A DNA stretch of 64,000 bases from positions 73,489,411-73,553,410 of the forward strand of contig NC_073694.1 in NCBI RefSeq assembly GCF_029784165.1. The letters are read 5' to 3'. Position numbers and translations under genes: made by a program. The stretch is from Wyeomyia smithii. Taxonomy: Eukaryota > Arthropoda > Insecta > Diptera > Culicidae. This document shows positions 11,294 through 25,156 of the stretch, piece after piece (within the stretch, counting starts at the first letter, position 1; the number at the start of each line of letters is the position of its first letter). The notes under the pieces are model-generated. The model did no database searches. It was given only the letters and a program-made list of their open reading frames with translations, and was not told the origin of the DNA.

Positions 11294-13160
11294 ATTTTGC
11301 TCCGATGTTGAGTAAGCCATGACTGTTTGAAATGAATAAAATTTTCATCGCCATCATGACGATAAATTTGAAATGGTCAACAACGAAAAATATACTTGAA
11401 TTTGTTTCCTTCATTGCCTCATTGAAGCCCCAGTTCGAGCAATTTAGTCTGAACTGACGATACGAGTACACCGAAAATGAAACGACGAAACAAAAGGTAG
11501 CGAATGAAAGACGATTTTTGACGAAGGACTACGTCTTACCGCAAAATATCGAGATACATTTTGCGGAAACTAAAACCAAGGTGCAACGTCGGAATGAAAT
11601 ATTTTAAACGGTAACACTGATGTAACCACATGATGAATCACAATAATCAATATGTTGTCGAATTTATAAAAAGGATGGACAATTTTGTTGATCTTCAGTT
11701 ATCATTATCGCCTCATTGTTGAACAATGAAAATTGAAGAAAAGTTTGAAAGTCGAATTTCCACGAACAATGTACCAATCACATGCGAGCCCGCCTGATAC
11801 AGACTTCATGAGTAGACACCAACTCCCTGCTATAACAGCTTCTTTATCAGTGGCAACAAAAATTGATAGAATCTCCGTTGAAACGCGTCAATTAATATTC
11901 GCTACTATGAACCTAGACTATTTTGATGTCTTGAAAGTGAAGCTTTTTCGGAAAGTTCGTTTCAGATCCTTCATCAGATAATTAAACGATCTGCTGTTAG
12001 AATGTTATTAAAACTGATGTCTTGAAGGAAAGCATGCTGGCACGGGTAACAGTACTGCACCGAGCCATATATGAATAGAGCGCTGGTCACTCGTCGTCAC
12101 AAAGTGGCAGGTCTCTGAACCAAAGTATAAAAAAAAACTAAAAGTGTACTCATGAATAGTGTCAGAAAATGAAAATAGAAATTTACGCATCTAAAGTGCC
12201 GGTAGGCCTTTGTCATAATCAGATTTTTGACGTAGAGCTACGTCTCTCAGGAAGTTCGTCTATATACTCGGTCTATATATACTTTAGATTTTCATTTTAT
12301 ATCACTATGTAGATGTAAAATGAAAATCCAAAACCGGAAAATGTGAAAAATAGGTCCAATTTTAAATGCTAATAAATCAGTTAGCTTTCGATGGATTTCT
12401 TTCGTTCTTGCAGTAATAGATTGTAAAATCTTCTCAGAATCCTCCCAAATGCAGATAATTTTAATTTTTACATTCAAACTATTGTACTATTAAAATTTGT
12501 CAAGCCTTGTCAAAACGCGAAACTCGACCTCTGATTGGTCGTTATATGATTGCTTTTCCAAGCACAGTCGACAGAGTTATAGAACTAGTAATTCGCAATC
12601 TACTATTTGGCCTATACTGCTAAATACTGCTCATATTAGTTCTAGACGGCGACTATAACAATCCTTCCTGAACAGCAGTAACATCAACTGTGGCAGCGGA
12701 TAGCTGTGGCAACGGATAGCGGCTGCAACTGTGTATCAGCATCGATAGTAGCAGGACCAGCTGATGCAGCGGCACTTCCTTTAGTGAAATGCTGTCTCTT
12801 AGCGATAGCGGGCACTAGTAACTGCATCCAATGAAAAGTTGTCTCAATTTGACAACACATCAACGTTCTGATAAAACTGGTGTTCAAAATACATGAGTCG
12901 TTTTGACTGTTAAAACAACTTTTCACTGTGTTATCTATCACAAGGAGTACCTTATTCGCACTGTCAGTGATAACGCAAAGAAGTGATCGGCATCTTATCC
13001 GAAATTTAGTTAAACAGCTGATTGTCCTTTCAAGGATGAAATAAATGGCTAATTGGAGAGTAAATATTTTCTCTTGAATTAATTCACACCTTCATATTTG
13101 TAATAGTTATAAATTAGACTAATTAAGAAAATACTACAATGTATACAGCCCTAGGGTTGT
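11294..13160. other. repeat-like non-coding DNA, unassigned
   Basis: No coding motif is recognised. The block 'aaactgatgtcttgaaggaa' near 12011 recurs as 'aaactgatgtcttgcaggaa' near 14228, and 'gctacgtct'-type words recur at 11530 and 12235, so at least part is repeat-derived. At 12288-12330 a small inverted repeat ('gattttcatttta'/'taaaatgaaaatc') could form a hairpin. Confidence 0.4.
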
Positions 13161-13164
13161 ATGA

Positions 13165-13880
13165 AATGGTGACGTGGGACTAAATACTGTAATTACAGGT
13201 TTAGAAATATATTTAATTACACTCGAAAGAACTTCATTTACACCTGGTGATGTTGTGCCAGTAGTGTTTCTTTTGTGCAAACAACATTTAACAATTACAA
13301 CGAAGTTGAAGTTCGAAAAGATTCTTTTTATTTTGCTTCACAAGTTTGTTACAATTACATTCACTGTATTACGAAGACAGCTAATATAAACGCTCTGAAA
13401 GCAGGTTCAGAAATTGTTCAAGGAAAGGGTTTGTTTCAAACTTTTCGGAAAACCTTTACCTTCGAGACATCAAATTAGTCTAGGTTCATGGAAGCAAACA
13501 CAAATTAACCTTTTGGGACAAGGAGACCCAGTCATTTTTTTATATTGATATAGAGAATATCACGGGGAATGGTTGGTATCTATTCATGTCGACTGTGCTA
13601 GGAATGCTTGCATATGATGGATTCATCGTTCGCGTAAATTCGTCCTAGATACTTTTTATCGATTTTTACCGCTTTGCAATGAAAAAATAATTATAACTAG
13701 CATATCACAAAATTGTTCAACATTTTATCTATCCAACAATATATTGGTTATTGTTATCCATCATGTGGTTATGCTTTTATTAACGTTCGAAATCTGACGC
13801 AACATTAGCCAGTTTAATTTCCAATTTTACAAAATGCATACCAGTATAGAAAACAAAGACGTAGTCCCACGTCAAAAAAG
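13165..13880. mobile_element. possible TIR element with 'tgacgtgggacta' ends
   Basis: 'gtgacgtgggacta' at 13170-13183 is mirrored by 'tagtcccacgtca' at 13862-13874. The short matching inverted ends and non-coding interior suggest a MITE-like element of about 700 bp, but the TIR is short and I see no TSD. Confidence 0.35.
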
Positions 13881-15029
13881 TCGAAGGTTTTGTCCAAGCT
13901 TTTGTATGCACTCATGAAGGTGAAGAATAAAAGGCTCGCTGGTAACAATAGTCTTAAACAGACTTTAGGAAGGCAAAAGAAAAAAAAGTTCAGACAGAGC
14001 AAGAAGCCTATCTGTGTCGAGCTTTTACGGGACGCTACTGCATGCGCCGCCTCCATTCTAAAGAAAACAATCGATTTAAATGAAAAGTTCCACCCAAAAG
14101 TGAACCTAATGTATGAGCGGAACACCAAATTGAATAGAAATAATAGTAATCTTGCGATCAAACGATTATAATTCTGGCAGATAACTATTTTCAACCAATT
14201 TATAGATCTGCAGTTCTGATGTAGTTAAAACTGATGTCTTGCAGGAAAACACGCTGTCACTGCCAGCTATGTGAAGCAGAGCACCAGTCGCCTATATATA
14301 CAGCGGAACTCGATTTGTACACGAGTGAAACCGAAAAACGGTATAATATTGCTGCTGACGGCCGTTAACATTCTATTTCAAGAAGATAGTTGCTGTTAAT
14401 GCATAAATTAATCGACAAAAATACAAATTGTTCGCAACAGTAACAAGTCAAAATTGTATAACATTATTTTTGTGCATAATAATGTTTGCTTACTACATGA
14501 AAATGTTTTTTCATGTATTGAAATTCGGTATGCGGTAAAGCTGGGAAATTCTACAGTTATGACCCAGGCTAACCGAAGTGGCGCGAATATTAAACTATAC
14601 ATTCACAGGAAAATATATTTCATTTTTAGTTCTTGCAGAATATATTGCTGATAGAGACGTACCTTGTAAATAGCATGAAGGTTTAAAAAAATTTAGATGA
14701 ATTTGAAAATTGTCGGTTTATGTTAACGTTGTGTTCGGATTTTGTTTTGCTTTCGTTCGGATGAAATATTGATCAGCATCGATTTTGTCAGTATTTATTT
14801 TTGAATACAGAGGAATTTCAATTTTATCACATTCAAAAAAACATCCTTCCGTGAATCCAACGAAACTGTGGACTTGGTGAAATAATAAAAATTAGTATTT
14901 ATCGTTAGATTTCACTGCTATGCAACAAAAAATATTAACCTCCATTATATCCTCGAATCCAGAGTTTCGCTTGATTTACCGGAAAGTGTTTTTATGACCG
15001 TGATGAAATACATAAACATAAGTGGATGT
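13881..15029. other. no recognised gene
   Basis: An unassigned 93-codon lysine-rich frame (13890-14171, +) and unassigned AT-rich DNA up to the start of recognisable endonuclease sequence near 15030. The ORF is not supported by any family motif and has an overlapping frame of similar length on the other strand. Confidence 0.35.
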
Positions 15030-17314
15030 TCATACTCAATCATCTTAGCAACGGAAACGAACTGGAACGAAGATATTAAAAGTGAATAAGTTTTCAACAG
15101 TTCCTTTAATGTGTTCAGGAGCGATCGTGATTTATTACTATCTGATAAGAAATCAGGTGGAGGAGTGCTTGTGGCTGTTGGGGTTCAGCATGATTCTGAG
15201 CAAATCATAACCCAGAAACATGCCGAATTTGAAGATGTCTGGGTTAAAGTTCTGTTGAAGGGTGAAATCCATATTTTCGCATCTGTTTACTTTCCACCCC
15301 ACTTTGCCAAAAAGCAATCATATGAAAAAATATTAAGGACGGTAGAATTAGTGAATGATGAGTCCAACACTAACTCAAAAATTCATATATATGGAGATTT
15401 CAATCAAAATGATGCTGATTTCATTGTAAATTATGATAATGAATCGCTTTTAGTTCCTGTAGTAGGAGAAAACGAAACTCTGCAATTCATTTTTGACGGA
15501 TTTAGTCAACTCAATCCGGAATGAGCAAACCTGTTTTTTAGACTTTTTATTCACCAATTGCACGGAAGATTTTAGTGTTGACAAAGCAGAGTATCCCCTA
15601 TGGAAAAAGGAAAAATTTCATACTGCAATTGAGTACTCGCTAATGATTGATACCGAGAGATCACGACCCTCTGATCATGAGCCTGAATATAAATATGACT
15701 TCATTAACGTAAATTTTGAACTAATCAATCGTAAATTAACTGACATCGACTGGCAATCACTTCTAAAAAATGAAATAGATAGGAACAAAGCGGTTGATAA
15801 TTTTCTGTCATCACTGTATGGTGTTTTAGACTCAACTGTACTTAAATTAAAAAAGAAAATGGTTAGCTCAAAAGATCCCATTTGGTTCACCAGAGAAATA
15901 AAAAATTTAAAGAATAGGAAACAAAAAGCTCATAAAACTTACAAAAAACTTAAAGACCAAGGAAATTTGGACAAATATTTGAACATATGTGATGAACTGA
16001 ATACTAAAATATCTATAGCGTATGAGAACTACAACACAAGGGTGGAAAATAACATTAAATCAGACCCAAAACAGTTTTTTAAACTTGCGAACGATAAAAT
16101 GAAGTCTAATAACTTCCCATCTCGCATGCAATATGAAGACTTTGCCAGTACTGACTCAAAGCAAATCTGCAACAAGTTTGCGAGTTTTTTTCAAACCGTT
16201 TATAAAAATAGCGACGAAGTCAGGGACATTGAGTATTTCTCGCACTTGCATGAACAAATAAATAACGTATCTAATAAGCAAATAACTGTTCAAGAAATCG
16301 TCGCAACACTAAAAGAACTGGACGCTTCAAAAGGTCCAGGTCCAGATGGAACTCCACCTTCATTTAGAAAAATCTTGCTCCTGCCTTCGTAAAACCCTTG
16401 TTTTGGCTTTTGAATTTATCCCTTACGTCCGGACAATTTCCATCAGTCTGGAAAAAATCTTTTCTTATACCGATTTTCAAGTCAGGTAAGAGATCTGACA
16501 TCAACAATTATCGAGGCAATGCAATAATATCATGTATTCCTAAACTTTTTGAAACTATCGTAAACCAAAAAATATTTAATCAGGTAAAGAATTGCATAAC
16601 TTGTAACCAACATGGTTTTCACAAAGGAAGGTCTACGGCTACCAACTTACTTGAATTTGTTGATTTCTCTCTTGCGTCTATGGACAGAGGCAACTTCGTG
16701 GAAACTCTATACACGGATTTTAGTAAAGCTTTTGACAGAGTAGATATTTCCATGCTTATGTTCAAATTAAAAAAACTGGGATTTGAGTCAGGCCTACTTA
16801 GATGGATTGAATCTTATTTGACGAATAGGACACACACGGTTAGGTTTAAGGAACACCTTTCTGTACCAGTAAACATCTGGAGTTCCGCAAGGCTCCCATT
16901 TAGGCCCTTTGCTCTTCATTTTATTTGTTAACGACGTTACCCTTGTGTTGAATCGTCTCAAAGTATTGATATATGCCGATGACATGAAATTGTACATGGA
17001 AATAAAACACAAATCAGACATCCAACAATCCCAGCAAGATATTGACGTTTTCTACATTTGGTGTAAAAAAAGTCTTCTTGATCTCAACGTAAAAAAATGT
17101 AATATTATATCCTACACAAGAAAAAGAAATCCTGAACATGCCAGTTGCACTCTTGGACATCAAGTAGTAGAAAGGTGTTATCAAATCAGAGATTTAGGAG
17201 TAATTATGGATTCTAAGTTAACATTCATTGATCACTACAATACGATCATCAATAGAGCCAACAGTATGCTAAGTTTTATAAAAAGGTTCAGTTATCATTT
17301 CGTAGACCCGTACA
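15030..17314 (+). pseudogene. CR1/L2-like non-LTR element, EN and RT part (5' segment)
   Basis: Endonuclease remnants run from ATETNWNEDI (about 15045) through GGGVLVAV, HIYGDFNQND (about 15395) and RPSDHEPEY (about 15670). The linker follows, then RT with GPGPDGTPP (about 16340), SGKRSDINNYRG, HGFHKGRST (about 16615), motif A YTDFSKAFDRVD, motif B HLGPLLF and motif C IYADDMKLY (about 16972). Stops and several frameshifts break it (frame changes near 15500, 16390 and 16900; an in-frame stop near 15085). There is no RNase H, in keeping with the CR1/L2 group. The coding sequence is interrupted at 17315 by an insertion and resumes at 20003. Confidence 0.85.
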
Positions 17315-19979
17315 TGAGCATGAGCATGAGCATGATTGACCGCCCGCGGTTGCTACTCCGTTATTGCCAGATCAGCTGTAATTACACAGAGAACCAATGG
17401 ATGATGCTTGGGATTAACATTCATCCTCAATGTGTAAAAACTGATGACCTTAATCTTTATATTAGGCAATACCAGCGCCGGCCGCATCCGAATGCAGGTC
17501 AAAGAAGGAGTGTGTATGGGAATATGTTGACGTGATACTCGCTTTATTGGAAGCCGAGAACACCTCTGCACTTCCACGAGAAATCACTGGGATGTTGGAG
17601 AAAAGGGTAAGGTTTGCAGCAGGTTTCGTTTTGGTAAACGATGCGCTGAGTTCTAATACCGGGTTCATAATAACAAATAGCGCGCGTACGAGTTTATTAT
17701 ATCTTCTACGGAAATCATAACGCGATCCGAACTCATTCCGGTTGATGATGTAACATCGCAAAAATAAAGCGCACGCGAGGATACCGGACCTATAACCTAA
17801 TCAAGACAGATTCCAATATTCGAAAATATGTTTATGAAGTCATTATGCAACTACCGAAACGTATCTCTCATTGATTTATCTTAGCTGACTACACAATGTT
17901 ACGAAGCAACCAGATATGCATTACCAAGAACAAGAAAAAAGTAAATATATAGACCCTCAACACATACTGCAAGCGGTCAGCAAGAGAGCTTCAAAAACGG
18001 CCTATTTGCTTGGCCATCGCCGTTCGAATCGAACGAAAAAAAATAAAAAGAAAAAATAAAGATGTGTGCGTTGACAGACGAGTCGCGTATAATCCTGATA
18101 TTAATTGAAAATAATTGCGATATTTGGTGGCGATTAATTACAATGTTTTGTCGCGATTAATTATTTACGATATTTATCGAACGAACGTAACCTACTCTGA
18201 ATCACTGCGTGCTGTAATAGAACCTACGGGTGGACAGTCTGCGAATAAATGGTTTGGTATACCTCGGAAGTCACAACACACCAAAAATCTATATTTGAGC
18301 AAAGCTCACCTGGGACGAAAACACGTTTACCCCGGAAAGTTATGCGCGACCGCTCTATTCCCTCTTACCGACGCATACGCGCGGAGACACGGTATTTCGC
18401 GTTGATTACCACTTACTTCTTGAATAATAAAGCGAAGATACCTACTGAGTATGAAAAACTGGCAAAGTTTCATGCATTCATAGCTAGAAAATTTTTAAAA
18501 ATGCAAATATGCATATCTAACAAGACCGAGTACTAATTAGATTTAACAAAATGCCAAAACAATCGCAATCAAAATTTATTTGCCATGCTGACCGACAAGA
18601 TTTCTACTTAATCAAATTAAAAATTGTCTATGTGTTTCAGTATTTACTCAAAAGTTAGAAAAATTATAAAACAAGGGCATAAAACTGCTCAAAATTTTCG
18701 TAACAGCGTCTTCGTTCACCTGAGGAAATAATATCAACAATGAAGACTGACGCGCAACTGTTTCGACGCAGTTAGCGCCGCATCGGCCCAATCGGTAGAT
18801 TAAAAAAATTCAAAACCGGCTTCCATGAAGCCGCGGTCACAAGCAGGGATGCCACAAACACAGACCAATCTGTGCAAAACAAAATTCCCGCACAAGTATA
18901 TGTACATACAGAACTGCAAACGCGCCCTTCAAAATACAGGCCGATGTTAGGCCGACGCCACACTGCAAATGCGTCCGTTTTCACGAGAGGAGAAAAAACA
19001 ACAATGAAAACTGACGCGCGTTAAAACACATCCCGAACTGTTTCGACGCAGTCACCCGAACAGCATCGGCCCCAGTACGCACTGTACCTGCTGTAAACGA
19101 TTGAGTGAGAAAATTCCAAAACTGGCAACTAAGAAACCGCGATAACAATCAGAGATGCCACATATGTAAATTTAAATTTATCTGTGAATTATAAATTTCT
19201 CATCCATACAGTTTACAGTTTACAGATTTGTAAAGCCATATAGATTCCTACGATTTTCTACGAAATTTAATTTTTTATACAGACTTTTATACTGGAAATC
19301 TGTAAAACATTCTCGATGTTCAATATACAGAAATGTAGCATCCCCATAAAAGGAATTGTGAAAAGCAGAAAAAAAAACATTGGTTCCCTTTTGCCATGCA
19401 AATCAAACAAAAAAAAAAAACACAGGCAAAACGTCACCAACACTAATACTTTTCTTTTAATTCTTGCGTCCTCTCTGAACCATCATGCTGGTGCGAGAAC
19501 GTGCTGACGCAAGAGCAACCTTGCACTTACTCACACACACTTATGGCAAGGCAAGGGCTAGCGGGAAACGTGCTCCGCCACCGAAAAAGAAATGCAGCTC
19601 TCACAAATTAGCCACAAAATTGCACAAATCTTTCACGGATTTCAACATTGACGTCACTAACACCGATAATACGAAACCGCCACATTTCGTATTACCTTTT
19701 ACTCCACCCTTTGCACTTAAAATATAACGATTACGCGACGGGAAGGCCAAATAAAATACGTCGACATTATTGCACTATTCTCAACCGTACACGACAACCC
19801 TCGGAACACTTCATCGCGATTTAAATCAAACACTTGGAATTCACACCGAAACAACAGCGGCCTTCATGCAATAAACGTAGACACAACCCTTTTCCGGATA
19901 GAAAATAAATCTTATAAAAACTTGAAAAAACGATGAAAAATTCCGAAGAGAAACATTTTCACGTCCGTTCTTGATCACC
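17315..19979. mobile_element. unclassified 2.66-kb insertion with 23-bp flanking duplication
   Basis: A perfect 23-bp direct repeat (starts 'ttatcatttcgtagacccgt') lies at 17292-17314 and 19980-20002, and the RT reading of the host element continues across it. The insertion therefore spans 17315-19979. It starts with three 'tgagca' hexamers, contains no RT or transposase motif that I recognise, and ends 'ttgatcacc' without poly(A). It carries a degenerate internal duplication: the 'ctgtttcgacgcagt...gcatcggccc...gatgcca' block at about 18733-18850 recurs at about 19003-19160. An ORF-like piece at 17532-17720 is unassigned. Confidence 0.8.
18733..19165. repeat. two degenerate tandem units inside the 2.66-kb insertion
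   Basis: Unit 1 (about 18733-18852) and unit 2 (about 19002-19158) share in order 'caacaatgaagactgacgcg', 'ctgtttcgacgcagt', 'gcatcggccc', an 'aaaaccggc'/'aaaactggc' word, 'gccgcggt'/'accgcgat' and 'gggatgccaca'. Unit 2 contains extra bases, so the copy is old. Confidence 0.65.
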
Positions 19980-20002
19980 TTATCATTTCGTAGACCCGTA
20001 CA

Positions 20003-20552
20003 CTATAAAAACTCTCTTTGTTACACATGTTAGATCTATTTTAGAATACTGTAGTGTTGTTTGGTCGCCTTATCAAGACGTCCATTCCAATCCGTACAAA
20101 AACAGTTTTTGTTATATGCACTAAGAAAACTAGGTTGGAATTCTTTCCCTCTCCCTTGTTATGAATCGCGTTGCATGCTTATTAATATAGAAACGCTTGA
20201 AAAAAGAAGAGAAATTGCTTCGGTAACTCTCGTCAACGATTTAGTTTCACAACGCATAAGTTTGGAAAATTTGCTTGGAAAACTTAACTTGTATGCTCGT
20301 ACACGCTCATTAAGAACGCGAAAAATTTTTGTATTAAATTCTTATAGAACAGAATATGCCATGGCCGGGCCAGTTAATAGTATGATGAGTCTTTTCAATA
20401 AATATTGTGAAGTTATTGATTTAACAATGTCACGAAATGCTCTTAGAAAAATATTGAACACTAGAATTACATAACTATATTTGTGATGTTACCAATAGTT
20501 TTAAACATGTAGTCTACTATGATTGACGAAATAAATAAATAAATAAATAAAT
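20003..20552 (+). pseudogene. CR1/L2-like element, C-terminal and 3' segment
   Basis: This continues the element of 15030-17314 after the insertion: TIKTLFVTHVRSILEYCSVVW (split here as TIKTLFVTH and RSILEYCSVVW) at 20003-20070, then after a frameshift an intact-looking C-terminal stretch with LRKLGWNS and NLYARTRSLR up to the stop at 20472. The 3' UTR ends in the short tail (aaat)n at 20529-20552. Microsatellite-like tails rather than poly(A) are typical of CR1/L2-type elements. Confidence 0.8.
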
Positions 20553-22289
20553 TGCAATTCCACTGTATTAGCGACTTGAATGTTTTTTTTTATTCAATGG
20601 CGGGGTTGTGTCACGTAATATTTAAAAATCATTCATTGTTTCGATGTTTTCAAATACTACTTGTATTTGAAAAGTTGTTTTCAACGGTTAACGTATTCTA
20701 AAAAAGTGTTAAAACATTCCAGCTATATTCAGCACTAAATTATTTTAGTCGTGTTCTTAAATATCTTCTAAACATGTTACCAAAATATACGACACAGTGC
20801 TGAAGTAAACTAACCAAACATTTCGAATGCTAATTTTCATGTCCGTCTAGGCAATTCCTAACGAAATCGCTCTCATATTTCTTAGAACGTATCGACCTTT
20901 GTGTAGTGATGACACTATTTAGTCGCATGCAGGCGAACCGGCATTAAAATTCCAATAAATTGAGTTCGACAGAACAATGAATCTGGCAGGATTTCCCAGT
21001 GCACAAGACGACGAAACTGTGTTCGGAATCCCAAATGAGCCCAATATGTTTACACAAGTATTCGTTATGGACTCCTCCGCCCGGAGGGTGCAGCAATGCG
21101 TAAGGGAAAGCTCATATTCGTGCAATTCAGCTCCGATCCACACGAGGAATCATACGTTACAACCATATTACGACGAATGTGAACAGCCGTCGTCAAAGGG
21201 ATTGGACATTTTATGTGCGTCAATAAAAGCCATAAATGTCGTTTGGTTTCTACATCGTTCGGTGTGGATTGAAAGGTTTCGGTGGTCTGGCTGACGGGCG
21301 GCGGAAGATATGATTGTCATAACAATATCGTTTCTGTCTCACAGTGCTTCTTTTCCTGAAGCGAGAACGGACAACTGGATGGCCATCTGGTAGTACCGAC
21401 TGACCTCTGCCTTACCCCCATCCCCCACTCTCAGCCATAGCACCACTCCCATTTGAATCGATGCAGGAGCAAGATTCATTCGTATCAAATCAAAGGTTGA
21501 CCCGCGGAGGCGTCATTTTAATCCTATCATCAAACAGCGTACCACATGCGGGGGAATAAATTCTGCGAACGGATGCACGAAGATACTGGTGCCTTGGGGT
21601 ATCCTACCATGCGGAATCGGGATGACATAATGGGAATTACACGCATAACAATCGCAGAATCCACCGGATGGAATTTATCCACCCCTTTCCCTCGAGCGGA
21701 TCAATCGATTGTAGCGCAGTGTTGAGGTCATCAAAAATGGAAACGTTTCGAGGTAGGATTCCGGTCAGACAAGACAAGGGGCGCATATGTCGTCGTATTT
21801 TGCCGGGTCAGGCCACGGCACACGTATTCTTCCGGAGAGTGATGATTACTGCTGTTCAATAATTAGCCCGATATGAGCAAGCTTGAGAGGTGCAATTTTC
21901 CACTTGGGCTTCGACCTGTTTTGAGATCCAAAGGTTTTCGGAAGTGATAACAGTTATTAACATGAAACATTAAATTGTTTTCCCCATTTCAGTTGAATAA
22001 ATTTTGCAAGAATCAATCTGACAAGTGAGAAGTATACTTCGAAAGTCTTATTTATTTTTCAAAGATTTCTTGATAGTTTAGCTATAAAAAACATAGGTAA
22101 ACTGTTTCAACAGAATTAATTCAATTTTGAGAGGAAACTAAACGTCAATGTTTGATCATGAAAAATTTGGTTAGCTGCTAGAGTAGGATGTCTAGGAGTG
22201 GCGGAGTATCTTTTGAATAAGCTTGCACAGATCAAAATAATGAGGCTGTCTTCTCCAGATTTCCTTTCACGGTGAAAACTAAAAAAAGT
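20553..22289. other. no recognised gene
   Basis: Less AT-rich around 21000-21900, with overlapping short frames on both strands and no family motif. This could be single-copy host DNA, but I see no splice-flanked coding exon, tRNA or repeat end that I can support. Confidence 0.35.
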
Positions 22290-22650
22290 GACCCACTCGA
22301 TATATCGGGGGAGTTTGTAATGATTTATTTATGTACTAAAATATCTATTCAGAATTAGTATTGTGTGTTCTGCCACAAATGGTGACATTTCAACACTATT
22401 ATACATATTTGTACGCTTTTTACTATTATTGAATGTTATTAGCTTTCGCAGTTAAGATAATGTAATTGTAGGAAAATTATTAAACCTACTTGTCAAGAAA
22501 AAAAAAGGAATAAAAGGGATAAAACGAAACTCAAAATAAACTTAAAACTATCTTACTGACTATAAAGTGAGCTAATCGTTGCAATTGTGGATTGCAACGA
22601 TTTTTGTCGAAGTTTGTTGATAATTTGGCTTGACATATTTTCTAATGTTT

Positions 22651-25156
22651 CTACAGGAGGACTTCTACAGGGTTTCTACAGGGAGGACGCTTCAAAATCA
22701 TTTTCAAACGTTTATTCTGAATCCTTTGAAGTGTCTTCTTCCTGGTTGCACAACAACTTGACCAGATGGGAACTGCATATAACATTGCTGGTCTAAATAT
22801 TTGTTTGTAAATTAACAGTTTATTTTTGAGACAAAGTCTAGAATTCCTGTTGATAAGAGGATATAAACATTTGATATACTTATTGCACTTCAACTGGATA
22901 TTTTCAATGTGCTCCTTGAAAGTAAGATTCTTATCATAAATTAGCCCTAAGTATTTAACTTTATCAGACCAATTTAAGACCACACCGTTCATCTTAATAA
23001 CGTGGTTATTGGTGGGTTTGAGAAATGAAACTCTTGGCTTATGAGGAAAAATAATTAACTGTGTTTTTGAAGCATTAGGGGAAATCTTACATTTTTTTAA
23101 GTATGAAGAAAATATATCTAAACTTTTTTGAAGCCGACTGCATATAACACGAAGGCTTTTTCCTTTTGCGGAAATGCTTGTATCGTCACAAAACAGAGAT
23201 TTCTCACAACCTGGTGGTAAATCAGGAAGATCAGAAGTAAAAATGTTATATAAGATTGGGCCCAAGATACTCCCCTGAGGCACACCAGCTCTAACAGGCA
23301 ATCTATTAGATTTACCATTTAGATAGTTAACCTGGAGAGTGCGGTCAGTTAAATAACTTTTGAATAACTTGAAATTTGACATTTTAGCTATAAACCTTTA
23401 TGCCATACACTGTCGAATGCCTTTTCAATATCTAGAAGAGCATCTCCAGTCGAATAGCCTTCAGATTTATTAGTTCGAATCATATTTGTTAATCTAAGTA
23501 ACTGATGAGTAGTGGAATGCCCATGGCGAAAACCAAACTGCTCATTTGCAAAAATTGAGTTCTCATTAATATGTGTTATCATTCTATTAAGAATTATTCT
23601 TTCAAAAAGTTTGCTAATAGAGGAAAGTAAACTAATTGGTCGATAACTTGATGCCTCAGCTGGATTCTTTTCGGGTTTGAAAATTGGAGTGACTTTGGCA
23701 TTTTTCCATTTCGTAGGAAAATGTGCTAGTGCGAAATATCTGTTAAAAAATTTTACCAAGAAATTTGAAGAGTTTTCGGGAAGTCTTTTGATGAGGATAT
23801 AGAAAATCCCATCATCTCCTGGTGCTTTCATGTTTTTGAATTTTTTGAGAATGGTTCGCACCTCATTCAAGTTTGTTTCCAATACCTCTTCAGAAAGAAG
23901 TTCTTGGGTGGTGATCTGATCATACTTTTGGTTTACTTCATTTTCAATAGGACTTACTACGTTCAAATTGGAGTTATGAACGCTCTCAAACTGCTGAGCA
24001 AGTTTTTGAGATTTTTGTTCATTCGTTAGAAAAATGCAATCACCATCTTTAAGGACTGGAATGGGCTTCGAGGGTTTCTTAAGAACCTTCGAAAGCTTCC
24101 AGAAAGGTTTTGAATAAGGTTTTAGTTGTTCAATTTCTCTCATGAAGTTCTCATTTCGCAAGAGAGTGAATCTATGTTTAATTTCCTTTTGTAATTCTTG
24201 AAAAATAATTTTCACAGCAGGATCGCGAGATCTTTGGTATTGACGTCTCCGTATGTTCTTCAAACGTATAAGAAGTTGAAGTTCACTGTCAATAATTGGT
24301 GCATTAAATTTCACTCTTGCCTTAGGAACTGATAAATTCCGGGCATTGAGTATTAAGCTGCTAAAATTTTCTAATGCTCTGTCAATGTCAGCACTATTTT
24401 GAAATATAATATCATCATTCAAATTTTCCTCGATCGTTGAACGATATCTATCCCAATTAGTCTTGTGATAATTTAACACAGATCTAGTGGGATTTAAAAT
24501 AGTTTCAAGGGAAATAGAAAATATTATGGGAAGATGATCAGAATCAAAGTCAGCATGAGTTAATAAATCACTGCATGAATGGCTTTGATTTGTTAGTACC
24601 AAATCAATTGTAGATGGATTCCTAATAGAAGAATAACATGTAGGACCATTTGGAAATAAAACTCAATAAAATCCAGCCGAACAATCATTAAACAATATTT
24701 TTCCATTGGAATTGCTTTGAGCATTATTCCAAGATCGATGTTTCGCATTAAAATCACCGATGATTAAAAATTTAGATTTATTTCTTATGAGTTTTTGCAA
24801 ATCTCCCTTGAAATAATTTTTTCGCTCACCAGTGCATTGAAAAGGCAAATACACTGCGGCTATAAATAAAATGCCAATACTTGTTTCAATTCCAATTCCC
24901 AAACTCTCGATAACTTTGGTTTGAAGATGGGGTAAAACACGATGTTTTATTCGACGGTGGATAACTATTGCAACTCCACCACCGGCAACATAAATTCTAT
25001 CAAACCTATGAACCATATAATTTGGGTTCTTTTTTAGTTTAATATTTGGCTTTAAAAGCGTTTCAGTCACAACTGCAAAATTTTGAAAAATTCATCCTCT
25101 TTCGCTTTTAAAGAGCGAGCATTCCAATTTAGAAAATTTACAGCATTATTTAAAAT
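22651..25156 (-). pseudogene. Juan-like ORF2 (AP endonuclease and reverse transcriptase)
   Basis: ORF2 begins with LNWNARSLKAKED near 25115 and contains TETLLKPN, GGGVAIVIHRRIKHR, IIGDFNAKHRSW and FDSDHLPI (endonuclease). RT has APGDDGIF, YRPISLLSSISKLFERI, EQFGFRHGHST, DIEKAFDSVWHKG, GVPQGSILGP and the catalytic CDDTSIS (about 23190). The C-terminal KVKYLGLIYDK segment follows. Damage: a short deletion and stop near 25070, TGA at 24663-24665, and a base loss plus a small deletion near 23388. There is no RNase H, as expected for Jockey. The motif C residue before DD is Cys where Ala is usual; both Juan-like copies share this. Confidence 0.88.
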
